The translations under genes and the position numbers were made by a program. Under the pieces are notes generated by a model. It was not told where the DNA came from. It made no database searches and worked only from the letters and a program-made list of their open reading frames with translations. Below are positions 54,290-64,000 of a stretch of 64,000 bases of DNA, piece by piece; the stretch's first letter is position 1; each line of letters opens with the position of its first letter. The DNA comes from Hyposmocoma kahamanoa (Eukaryota > Arthropoda > Insecta > Lepidoptera > Cosmopterigidae): contig NW_020653726.1 in assembly GCF_003589595.1 (NCBI RefSeq), positions 11,279,873 to 11,343,872 of the forward strand, given 5' to 3'.

Positions 54290-56116
54290 AAAAAATGCTT
54301 TATGAGTGTTTTGTTAATTGTAAATACAATTGATCAAAATAAAGTTCATTACGCATTGTGTGCGTTAACGAAGACATCTGTTGTCGAGAAGATATTAATT
54401 TCTATTCGTTCAGATGTGAATCGTTCGTCGTAGTCCAGCTACTGCCCGTAAGATGGCAGCACATGACAAAATTTCAATATAAAATCAAAACGTCGTAACT
54501 TGCAATACAGGTATTAAACTTTCAACGATATGGCGACTGGGTAAAGTTTAAATTATATCAAAAACCCAGAGCATCGTTTTAAATTAGAAACTATGACCAG
54601 TCATTATCAATATTTCATAGTGTTTATCATTTGTTTTTGTGCGTTTTGGCGACAGCGAGCGGTTCCGATTGTAATCGAGTCTTGTGGCACTTCCATTGTT
54701 TTTTTTTTCAGTGCTATGAAATGAATGTAACGCTAATATCAAATAAGATAGGTACAGTTTACTATGTCAATACGTACTCACATGATCTGGATAAAATACA
54801 GTTACAATACCTAGACATAATAAATAAATAAAATAAAATGTTCACTGGGGTCTTAAGTTAAACATATCGATCTTCGATTTCAGACGTATTACTAAAAAAA
54901 AGCCATTCTTCATCCCCGTGTAGGGGCGAGGAATACGCGTTGGAAGTCTACACGAGAACATCCTCACTTATGAATTACACAGTAAATAATGAAACCCGTA
55001 ATTGTTGGTTTTTTTTAACACGGTATACTTAAACGGGGATTACAGATGATGTTGAATATTTATGGGGTACTCATACCTTTTCATGAAGCAGCTTAACACG
55101 AAACTTGATGTGTATACTTTCCAAGCAAGTACTCTGATACAGTTTTGGTTCACACAAAAACACAGTAATTATGTCGCGTTCTTACGTCTTTCGCAATAGC
55201 ACTTACTCATGTGGCGATAGGTCGTACTAACGCGGTTCTAATGTTATTTAGTTTGTCACGCGGGCCTCGCGTAATTAAATACAAGGCTCGATCTACATGA
55301 ATTTAATTATAGAAATAAAAAAGAGTACAGGAATGGAAAAGAACAGGGAAGTAAAAGCGTAAAGACTGTAACAAAACAATGATATAAAAACAGGTACAAT
55401 CGTATAAAAACACTCCCTACTTAAGTACAGGTTCTATAAAAAGGTAAACTTACCCGAAAAGGGCCTGTAATTTCTACAAATACTATGCTTTATAAGCAGT
55501 TCGGTTACATTTTCAATGGTACTACAAATATAATACTTTACAAGCAGTTACGTTACATGATGTAACTGGTCAGAATTTAATGTGAAGTCGAGCACGTGTG
55601 CTCGCTTCGGAAATTTAATCGAGAGTGGCGATGGAAAGAAGAAAAGTAAGTGACTTAGGAAGAAGAAAGAGGAATTTAAAAACGATTCAAAATTTCAAAT
55701 TAGGTGGCCAGGAACTAGAGAAAAGGGTGATAAAAAGGTAGGATGATAATAAAAGAGGTCGCATTGTCACAAGTTTAGGCCTATAGTGCGTTTAACTGTA
55801 GTCTACTGGTACTTTTACGGTAATTAGAAAATTTGAAACGCTGTACATATTTTGTGAGGCGTGTTCGTGGATCAAAATGGTCATATTTAGAGGTTACGTT
55901 TAAAAATATAGGCAGTTTTAATCTCGGGTGGCAAAATCTAATATCACTAGGGGAGCTGAGAATGAATAAACGAAGGTACTGTTTGTTTAAGAATTTCTTT
56001 AATAGGTAATGTGGGTATTTGCTCTTTTGTCTCTTTATCGTTCCTCGTTAGTAGTCACTTTTTATTTCATTATCAACCCATTATACATGCTATTGCTGCG
56101 CACAGGTCTCTTTTTG
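54290..56116. other. Long spacer, nothing recognised
   Basis: AT-rich sequence with only short ORFs of no recognisable family. Confidence 0.35.
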
Positions 56117-56412
56117 TATGATACCAAGTAACGGAACAAACAAATCGTGCGCCTCGTGCTAAGCGACACGCCTGTCCATAGGAGTTGCAATGCTACTCAG
56201 AACATCGTAAAGTTCTGAGGGACACTACCACTGCGCCTGACACCCTTAGACATAAGTTGACAAGTCTCATGTGCTTGTAATTTCACCAGCACCCTTACCC
56301 ATTCAAACCGGAACGTAAAATTGCTCACATTACGGCTTGGTGGTAGAAATAGGTAAGGTAGCAGTACTTCCCTGGACGAATTCTTTCACAAGGAGCTTTA
56401 CTGCTACTAAAG
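56117..56412 (-). repeat. Family A dispersed repeat (copy A7)
   Basis: Nearly full-length inverted copy from TGATACCAAGTAACGGAACA to AGGAGCTTTACTGCTAC. Confidence 0.75.
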
Positions 56413-56419
56413 CCACCCT

Positions 56420-58157
56420 CTTCTAAGGAGTCGGTAGCTAGTAGTCGGCTCGCGAACTACATGCAGCTCTTTTTGTCTTAAGTGTGGCTCTTCCACAAAA
56501 TACCGATACCGATGAAATATACATGACAAGTGTGAATGGGAGTGTTGGTAGGCGTCAACCTGAATGAACGTACCTCAATCAGACTGAGCACGATTTCAGT
56601 AAAAGTCAGCTTAGGAGTACCTTTATGAAGTTAATAACAATGTGCCTACACTCTAGCCAAATTTAATGTAGAATAAATGTCAACAAATAAAATATAATAT
56701 TTTTAGGGTTTTCACATCAAACCGCGCTTATAGTTACCACAAATTTAATATTTTTCCTCGAAATTCGTTTAGGCAATTGATAATACAAATCTTAAAGTCA
56801 TCTTATAGTCAGTCTTCTATTGAATTTTGTTCTTTGAAACCAACATTATAATAATTTGTAATTAATTGTTTATAAAACTGTGTAATGATGATTTTTTGCT
56901 TTGGAGGGAGAGATTGCAAACATTTCTAGTTCGAGTAGTAATTCAAGTTCATATTCGGAAACTGATGCTGGATGAGATGTAGGTATATAAGTATCGATAG
57001 GAGATGTTTAGAGGGAATGAATATAAAAATAAAATTTGTTATTTCATGTACCATTACCTACCATCTAGAATTAAGTATTTATTAATGGGTATCGAAAAAT
57101 TTAATTATTTTATTTATAAATCATACTTAATAGTAGGTACTTTGCAAACTTTATAACGATTGACCACTTATGTATTATAATTATTATAATAAAGTCAGAA
57201 ATACTAAGAAAAATTCATTAATTGGTGGGATGGAGTATCTGTCTGTCACGTATAAAAAAAGAAAAAAAAATTCGAACCCTAGCATATCTATTTATATTTT
57301 AATTATGCGAGGAGGTCGTAGGCAGAACTAGCCTAAACAATGAACATAGACAATAAATGTTCCTTTCCTGTGCTATCGTTGGTTGCCAACGTTTTGTACA
57401 TTATATGTCGAATTTGGTTACAGTTTAGTAGGTATATTTTAAGTTTGAAAAAATAAAAATAAAAAAGACATTTATTTATCGACAAAACACATAAACAAAC
57501 ATAAGCGAACAATAAAAGAAAACAATATTAATGTGGACAAAAAGGATGAAGACTCAGCATTGCTCATTTTAAGGCTTCACCTTCACCTTGGCTTGGTAAT
57601 TTCATACTGGAATATTCGTCACGATGTTCTTCTTCACTGTTAGTGTAGCATAGAACAACATTTTCAATAATTGACCCTTGCGTTTTAGCGTTCATGTAAA
57701 ATGTTGGCCTAATTACCTGGAGCTCTATTTTCCAAACCAAAACGCAGCGTTAGCTGACTTTGTATTACAAAGTTATGACATTTATACCGTTTTGTTTATT
57801 TTCGTTTACCAATTTAAACCCTTATACAATTCATATCTTATTTTAAGGTTGCCCCTGGCAATGTACTCGTAATCATGACGACTTACAATCAAATTTTTTG
57901 TTATCTAAAAGGATATATTTAGATATACTTCTATGGTTGATTCCGGGTGTATACAAAATTTATTCTATATATCAAGTATGTGACGTGTAAACATACTTAT
58001 TTTGCCAAGAATGTAGTGCTTATGTTTTTCAAGTTTATTATTTTACAATTAATTTATTAATTTGGTACGTCTGATTTAGAAAACATTATAAATATATTAT
58101 CAAAATTTAAAAGAAAGAAGTTACAAGTTACTAAAATAGTTTTTTGGTACATATTTC
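56420..58157. other. Spacer, nothing firmly recognised
   Basis: The sequence near 57460-57600 (CATTTATTTATCGACAAAAC) could be a LINE 3' UTR scrap. An unrecognised ORF is at 57678-57872. Confidence 0.3.
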
Positions 58158-58474
58158 TGATACCAAGTAACAGGACGAACAAGTCGTGCGCCTGGTGGCA
58201 AGCAATAAGACTGTCCACAACAGTTGCTGTACCCATGCAATGCCACTCAGAGCTTTAAATCGTAAAGATCTGGAAAGCACTGCCACTGCGCCCGTCGCCT
58301 TGAGACATAAGTTGACAAGTCCCATGTGCCTGTAAATTCACCAGCATCCTTAACCCTTCAAAACCCAAAACGCAGTAACACTCACATTACTGCTTGGCAA
58401 TAAAATGCCGTAATGGCAGAAACGGGTAAGGTGACTGCCTAGACGAACTCTTTGTGAGACCTCCACTGCTACTG
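58158..58474 (-). repeat. Family A dispersed repeat (copy A8)
   Basis: Inverted copy with CACTGCCACTGCGCCCGTCG, GTTGACAAGTCCCATGTGCC and CTGCTACTGAAA. A short internal GTAATGGCAGAAA segment duplicates a nearby word. Confidence 0.75.
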
Positions 58475-58760
58475 AAACTTACCACTTACTTGTTAAAAAT
58501 GTTAAATATGAATATTACAAACGCTTTATCATCTTGCTTAATTTATTATTTTGAATAATTTTGTCATTATCAGACTGGGAACAAGTTTGATCTAAGGAGA
58601 AGGTGTAGACCGTGATATACCGCCATGAGTGTTGTCAGTTATATCTTGGAACTTAATTAAAATTTTCTCCGTTATGTCATTTTGACAACAATATAGTAAG
58701 ACGTACTTTACTGTATATTTCGAAAGGAGTCAGTGGTGCAAGTTGTTTCGGTAGATCTGT

Positions 58761-59018
58761 TAGCAGTAGAGTTCGTTGTAAAACAGTTCGTCCATGGATG
58801 TACTGCCACCTTACCTATGTCTGCCGCCTAGCAGTAATGTGAGCAATACTGCGTTCCAGTTTTGAAACTTATGTCTCAGGGTGACAGTGGCAGTGAGTCG
58901 CAGTGGCAGTTCCCCTCAGATATTTGCGATATAAAGACTGAGTGGCACTTCAGCAGCTATGGATAACTTACCACCAGGCTCACGATTTTTTCGTCCCGTC
59001 TCTTGGTAACATAAAAAA
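58761..59018 (+). repeat. Family A dispersed repeat (copy A9)
   Basis: It starts TAGCAGTAGAGTTCGTTG and ends CTCTTGGTAACATAAAAAAA. The middle GGTGAAATTACAGG block is deleted. It faces A8 tail to tail 285 bp away. Confidence 0.7.
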
Positions 59019-60203
59019 ATTCTGAGCCGGAGAATATTTAGATTACCTTCAAAGCCGAAGAAAAAGAAGAATAACAACAAAGTATACAACCCTCGTTCAT
59101 ATCTGCAACGACGACTGTAAAACAATATAGTAAAAATAATAAACAACAATAATGATCTCAATGATAACAACGAAAGCCGTATTATTTACTTTTACCTGTT
59201 GTAAGAATAAGCAATTAGTTGTATATTACGAAAGCCTTCGATTCCTCGTTTAATTCGATGATGATCGTTCGTCTTTCAGGCGATGCGGCAATATGGGGCA
59301 ATACGCCGTATCGTCACGTACACCCATTTTGCCGGCATCCGTATGATTTCTTAATAAAGTACGACCCGGCCTCGAGCTGGCGTCCATGTCAATAAGCGGT
59401 ACGGAATTTAATGAAAATTCCCTTTAAGAATTCCTTCGCGGCACTTAGGTGGGAAGATTCCATTTACCACCCCTACATTTGCTCTTATTGTTTTTACTTT
59501 AAGCTATACGATTTTAATCTTTTAAGCCAAGAGAAAGGTATTTCTTTTTTTTCATTTTAAACATTGCATATCTTCTTTTGATTTTGTATTTGCTTTTTCA
59601 GCAATCTACAAAAACTAAATATAAAGGATCCATTACATGTTGAATTTTGTTCGTAACATTTTAGTATGATTTTGTATTTGAGTAATAATTTTTAAAGTGG
59701 CTACTTAGTATTTCAAAGGATTGAAAAAATTACATTATTGGGGTTAAATTATAATTTACAACTCATTCTGTCCTGTAATTATCTGATTTATAAATACTAT
59801 AAATTTTTTATCAAAATCTAAGAGGAAGAAACTATAAGTTAACAAAATATTTTCTGCATATTAGTACTTGCCAACAGGGTTATATATTATAATGAACATT
59901 TAAAACTCTTATATTAAGGTACCTATTATAATAAAAGTATTAAGTATGCTTGTGTAAATTTTCTAAATGGCAAAAAAAAAACAAACAAGCCATTATTTTC
60001 CTGCTTTCAGAAATACTCACTGCTGACGTTAGGCAGACTTGCTGCATAGATAATTACAGAAGGGTCTTTGGAGTAACTCTAGCTTCAAAAAAGATCAGAC
60101 CAATCTATAGGTGCGTTTGTAAAAAGTATTTGAACCCAACAGACAGACATCGAAAAAGTGTAATGCATAAATAGAAAAAAAAAATTCCATTTATAAATAT
60201 ACT
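59019..60203. other. Spacer, nothing recognised
   Basis: The 74-codon ORF at 59950-60174 has no recognisable family. No RNA gene is seen. Confidence 0.3.
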
Positions 60204-60283
60204 TCGATGCTACTGGATTCAAACCAGTGTCTTATTCCCTCAATGTGACTACCGTTTATACCAATCGAACTAGCAGATCTTAC
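60204..60283 (-). mobile_element. tRNA-like SINE head
   Basis: The minus strand reads TAGTTCGATTGGTATAAACG (A-box like) then GGTTTGAATCCAGTAGC (B-box like), without a good acceptor stem, so it is a SINE or tRNA pseudogene and not a working tRNA. Confidence 0.45.
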
Positions 60284-60615
60284 GAAAAGCTCGATGGGCT
60301 TGTTATACATTTTTGTACTGAGTTTAACTGGCTTATAGTGGCTGGTGCCACTTGTGAGAGGAATTGATTTAAATATTTTTATTTTTAACACTTTATAAGA
60401 AAGTTAAATCGAATGAATGCATCTATTAGTTGTTTGCATGGACGATAGAGCGGGCGGTGTACACGCTAAGGCCAACCTCTAGGTATTTTTGTCAAAGTAG
60501 ACTGTTAATGGTTAATACACTATGTCAGTCAATATTTTGACTTCTAATAGACTATTTTCATTAACTAAATGACTTTAAAAATCCACTAAACAACTCGTAT
60601 TGAAACGCAAACACT

Positions 60616-60831
60616 TTGAACTTTCTTTTCAACAAACAAATAATTTCAATTTTCCAGCCCTGCATTGCGTCAAAAATGTTCACGCTAAGCGGCAGCTTGA
60701 AAGTTAGAGAATTACTGGGCAAACTATTTGCACCTGCCTTCTTTGGGTGGTTGCCAGCCTTAGCTCTTTCAGCTATGCACCTGTGGGAGTATAGAAAATG
60801 GTTTGTGAATGGCACCCTTTATTGCGAGTGA
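60616..60831 (+). other. Unrecognised ORF, possible single exon
   Basis: After a possible acceptor (TTTTCCAG at 60651-60658), the frame reads MFTLSGSLKVRELLGKLF and then AFFGWLPALALSAMHLWEY, a likely membrane segment, to a stop at 60829. I do not recognise it. It could be a decayed exon of a membrane protein or a transposon scrap. Confidence 0.25.
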
Positions 60832-60949
60832 TACACTTTATGCCATGAACGTTAAAACTACTGGCGTACCTTTCTCCTTCCAGTTGACTAGAAGATGAGA
60901 TCAATATTATAAGACGTTTATAGCATATTTCATTGTCAACGCCGAAATA

Positions 60950-61285
60950 GGAAAGCTGGACGCCCAGCCAAACATTATCGGCGAAATCGAAGTGCCCAGA
61001 CTTCACTGGTTCGATCATTTAGAAAATATGAGAGAGGATCGGAATGTAAAGAGGGCCTCCGGATTGACTTCCTGGACAGTGACCGGTTGGTCGTCCCAGA
61101 TATCGCTGGAGCGACGCCATGGAGGCGGACCTACGCGAACTACAAGCCGTCAATTTTAAAATGAAAAAAAATATTGGCGTGAGAGTGCACAGGACCGAAG
61201 AAAGAGGCGTCATATCGTTTCGGAGGCCAAGATACATTTTGGGTCGCTGAGCCAGCGGAGTAAGTAAGTAGCACCGACCAAGCAT
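60950..61285 (+). pseudogene. LINE 3' end (RTE-like) with GTAA-repeat tail
   Basis: The frame-broken translation has LHWFDHLENMREDRNVKRA, then VGRPRYRWS-like and EADLRELQAVNF pieces, and ends where AK-HFGS is expected. Short GTAA units follow (61260-61270). This is the C-terminal HLER...GRPR-RW tail common in RTE-like LINEs. It is non-functional. Confidence 0.6.
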
Positions 61286-61299
61286 GTATATTTGTATAA

Positions 61300-61522
61300 C
61301 TGTCTCCGTGGCTGAACGGTTATCATGTCGGACTGCCACGCAGAGGTTCCAGGTTCGTTTCCCGGGCCGGGAAAAATATTTGTATGGCCTACATTTATTT
61401 ATCTCGTGAGTTTGGGTGTAATTTGTGGTTGTCTATGTGTGTGTCCATGGCACCCGCGACACAGGGTTTCCTTAGTGCGGGGCTATGTTGAGTGTGTGCG
61501 TTATTCTTATTATATTATTAAA
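61300..61522 (+). mobile_element. tRNA-derived SINE (family G), + copy
   Basis: Head CTCCGTGGCTGAACGGTTAT (A box) and AGGTTCGTTTCCCGGGCC (B box, one mismatch). The body has CCATGGCACCCGCGACACAG and it ends in an ATT-rich tail. The whole length matches the inverted copy at 40318-40533. Confidence 0.85.
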
Positions 61523-61804
61523 TGAGTCAGTATTGTGAGTTTAGGATACATTATTCCATGCTTCCAATTCCTCTACAGTTTCCGATGGATTGGCTTGAAC
61601 AATACCTCGTTCATTCATCGAACAATACCTCGCATTATATTTTCGCATTATGTTTTCTTTTCATTATTTTTTTCTATTGTACTCTTGTTTATATTGCCCT
61701 AAAGTAAAGATACTTAACGACAATGTGTACTAAATCGAAGGTTTCAACAGGCTGTGGCATACGGAAAAATCCTGCTTTGGTGACATGTCATAAATGTAAT
61801 GATG

Positions 61805-62086
61805 ATGATTGTATTTGACTCATGCCTATGCCTAAGGATGCCCGAAACTCATGGTATGTCACACGCCTGTCTGTTTTGATCATTCAGCGCACAGCATCGA
61901 TGTTTTTGTTGTTCACAGCAGTAGACGGGCGACCACCACGAAATTCGTCACTGAGATTCACACAATGCCAAAACGTGCTTCATCGCCAAAAGCTGTTTGA
62001 AGCCGAGCGAAGCTCCGCTGAGCTGTTAAATTACACTTAAAGTCGTAGAAAATCATACTACGAAAATTTTCACGAGTTAAATCCAT
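61805..62086 (-). pseudogene. Mariner transposase N-terminal fragment
   Basis: The minus strand from an ATG at 62086 gives MDLTRENFRSMIFYDF, the standard mariner start, then frame-broken homology including TNFVVV and a SFGHP block equivalent to EIRASLG. It covers the DNA-binding half only, and complements the catalytic-half fragment at 31318-31819, which is from a similar mariner. No catalytic residues are kept. Confidence 0.65.
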
Positions 62087-62089
62087 GGT

Positions 62090-62680
62090 GATGATCGTCT
62101 AGATCAATTTCTAAAATGACGCCACATTGTAAAAACAAGTGACAGTCAGATGAAACAAACTGTATTCTACAGTCAAAGAGTTCCATTTTCAAATGTTGTA
62201 ATAACTTTTATAACATATTTGCTCGTAAAGTGCCTGCAATCACATCCATTTCAATATCGTAATGTATTTCACAAGTGCGTTATTGTAATGTAAAACGCAC
62301 GAGTTTTTTTTTTAATAAAGTAACATGCACGGTTTTTTAAGATGCTCCGTCTAAAAATGACCGATGCTTTTTAAAATCTTTGCAAAGAGTTTTTATGTTA
62401 GAAAAGTGGTCAATATTTTATGAATAAAATTAACTTTGGGAGATAAAATATAATAAATAAACATTTAATTCTTTCATTTAATTAATTTTGACAATAAATT
62501 ACAACCATTTATCTGTAACAAAAACACAAAAATATTAATTTAGGTACTTTATTAGTAATACTGGCTATTTTTATACCTTTGCCTAAAAAAAAACGTTGAT
62601 GCGCGCGCATGGCTAATTTGTGGACAAGTATAAATTATTTCGCGCGCTTTTTCTTTTCGCTGTATTGTTTTTATTTGAAA
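62090..62680. other. AT-rich spacer before the Crypton
   Basis: No gene is seen. An upstream in-frame extension from 62609 exists, but the ATG at 62681 fits the family better. Confidence 0.35.
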
Positions 62681-63847
62681 ATGTCGTCAAGTAGTGATGA
62701 ATTTATTAATATGACACCGCCACAAGTCTTAAACGCAGCGAAAAAGGCTACTCTACGCCTCTTACCTGAAAAGTCGACCGATAGATACTTACAAATTTTC
62801 ATTCACTTATCAAAATTTCATCATATGGAAAACAAGCTAAGATGCAAATTCATTTTCAGAAAATGTGTTTTTAGCCTATTTCATGGAACTTTCTCAAAAA
62901 TATAAGTCAAGCTCATTGTGGTGCTTACTATTCAATGCTAAAAAGCACTATGAAAACAAACCATGGTATTGATATCAAGTCATACTCCAACTTGATAGCA
63001 TTTCTAAAAAGACGCTCAGATGGCCATGCAAGTAAAAAGTCGAAAGTATTTTTGGCTGATAATATCAAAAAGTTCCTAAAAGAAGTTCCGGATTGGCGAT
63101 ATTTGGCAACAAAGGTCAGTTGAAACTAAATTATTGTTATTAATTTCTTTCACTTTCGTATTTCTTTACAATATAGGTGTTTATATGTTCTTTTTATCTG
63201 TTTTCAGGTTGTATTAATATTCGGTATAAATGGTGCATGTAGATGTCAAGAGTTGGCAAACATAACAACTAATGATGTCGAGAACCATGGGCGGGTTCTT
63301 CTTGTCCAGGTCAAAAACACAAAAAATAAAATTCCAATTAAAATTCGATTATATATACTAACCAACCCATTGGCATTAATAAATTGGGAGCAATGCCGAA
63401 AGAAATTGTCACTTTCTTAAATTTGCCTCAAGCACAAGAATACACAGGGCACAGTTTCAGAAGGTCCTCGGCTACATTGCTCGCCGATTCAGGTGCGGAC
63501 TTATTGACACTAAAACGCCACAAAGGATCGCGGTCAAGCAATGTAGCCGAAGGATACATAGAAGACTCGATAAGAAATAAAGAAGAAATTAGCTCTCGCA
63601 TTACAAGGAACATAAATTTGGAGTCAAGTGTTGACTTTCAACCATCTACGAGCACACACGCGTACATTCCACCATCGTCGCCGTAGCCGCAACCGCCTCC
63701 GCCGCCGCCACCGACTGTAGAACTGGGGAGATTGTAACTAATAATAATAACTTGACAACATTAAAAATGCCAACTGGCAACGTAACAATCACTTTTAAAA
63801 ATTGTTCAAATTTCTATAACTGCTTTAACAAGTACTTAAACAAGTAA
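62681..63847 (+). pseudogene. Crypton-type tyrosine recombinase, decayed
   Basis: It starts MSSSSDEFINMTPPQVLNAA. The core-binding region reads ENVFLAYFMELSQKYK, LIAFLKRRSDGHASKKSKVF and FLKEVPDWRYLATK. A 93-bp intron (63115-63207) is followed by VVLIFGINGACRCQELANI (first catalytic Arg), then TGHSFRRSSATLLADSGADL (His-x-x-Arg), LKRHKGSRSS (second His) and AEGYIED (nucleophile Tyr). This layout is that of insect Crypton-like YR proteins. Lesions: frameshifts near 62830 and 62929, an apparent internal deletion of about 50 codons near 63370, and a stop at 63684 before a possible shifted C-terminal tail to 63847. Recombinase activity is unlikely. Confidence 0.75.
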
Positions 63848-63940
63848 CAAGTAATTAAAGATTTATTCGCTTAAGAAAGTAAAAGTCTTATTTATTTCCT
63901 CGCAAATGTGTTATAAAACGTCGTATGACATACATGCGCT

Positions 63941-63997
63941 TTGAAAATTACAGCCTCTACTTTCTTATAGCAATATCGCCTCGGCTGTAATTTTCAA
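63941..63997. repeat. 15-bp perfect inverted repeat at the window edge
   Basis: TTGAAAATTACAGCC (63941-63955) is complemented at 63983-63997. It may be the end of another fold-back that continues beyond the window. Confidence 0.5.
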
Positions 63998-64000
63998 CTT

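Overview
The window is AT-rich animal DNA, almost certainly from an insect and most likely a moth or butterfly. The reasons are genes with short spliced exons, a TED/gypsy-type errantivirus, Jockey/CR1- and RTE-like LINEs, Tc1/mariner, hAT and Crypton-type DNA transposons, and tRNA-derived SINEs whose A-box and B-box heads look like lepidopteran families I know. No search was run, so the order-level assignment is inference. Two assembly gaps are present (400 N at 22117-22516; 10 N at 41102-41111).

Only two intact host genes can be supported, both near the left edge. A four-exon gene on + (1351-3272) encodes a HYLS1-type centriole/cilium protein of 227 aa. A two-exon gene on - (3622-4747) encodes mitochondrial ribosomal protein L4 (uL4m, 287 aa). 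They converge, with stop codons about 350 bp apart. The rest of the window shows no intact host gene, only a few unrecognised coding-like segments and two THAP-like exon fragments.

From 5 to 22 kb lie sparse repeat remains: LINE ends, an RTE fragment, a 156-bp fold-back, a mariner-like element with 146-bp inverted ends sitting inside a large dispersed repeat (element E), and two head-to-head LINE 3' ends. From 22.6 to 29.2 kb a two-ORF LINE (family K, -) has a 1,084-bp hAT-like element in its ORF1, with an 8-bp target duplication, and abuts a 5'-truncated second LINE (family J, +). From 31.3 to 39.1 kb a complete errantivirus (221-bp LTRs differing at 4 sites; gag, pol and env all broken) sits inside a decayed mariner. 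From 39.5 to 42.25 kb a second, inverted copy of element E carries another hAT-like element with an 8-bp target duplication, which itself carries a SINE. From 42.4 to 49.5 kb a full-length family J LINE (-) lies in one arm of a fold-back repeat and is split by a 2.2-kb family K LINE (+) with a perfect 8-bp target duplication.

From 50 to 61.5 kb the window is mainly spacer with six copies of a roughly 300-bp dispersed repeat (family A, nine copies in all), SINEs and an RTE tail. The right edge (62.68-63.85 kb) holds a decayed Crypton-type tyrosine recombinase with its R-HxxR-H-Y residues still visible.

I found no convincing new functional system. The value of the window lies in the clean, datable nesting order of its transposons, the decayed Crypton recombinase, a mixed-strand mariner transposase, and an assembly artefact at the 10-N gap.
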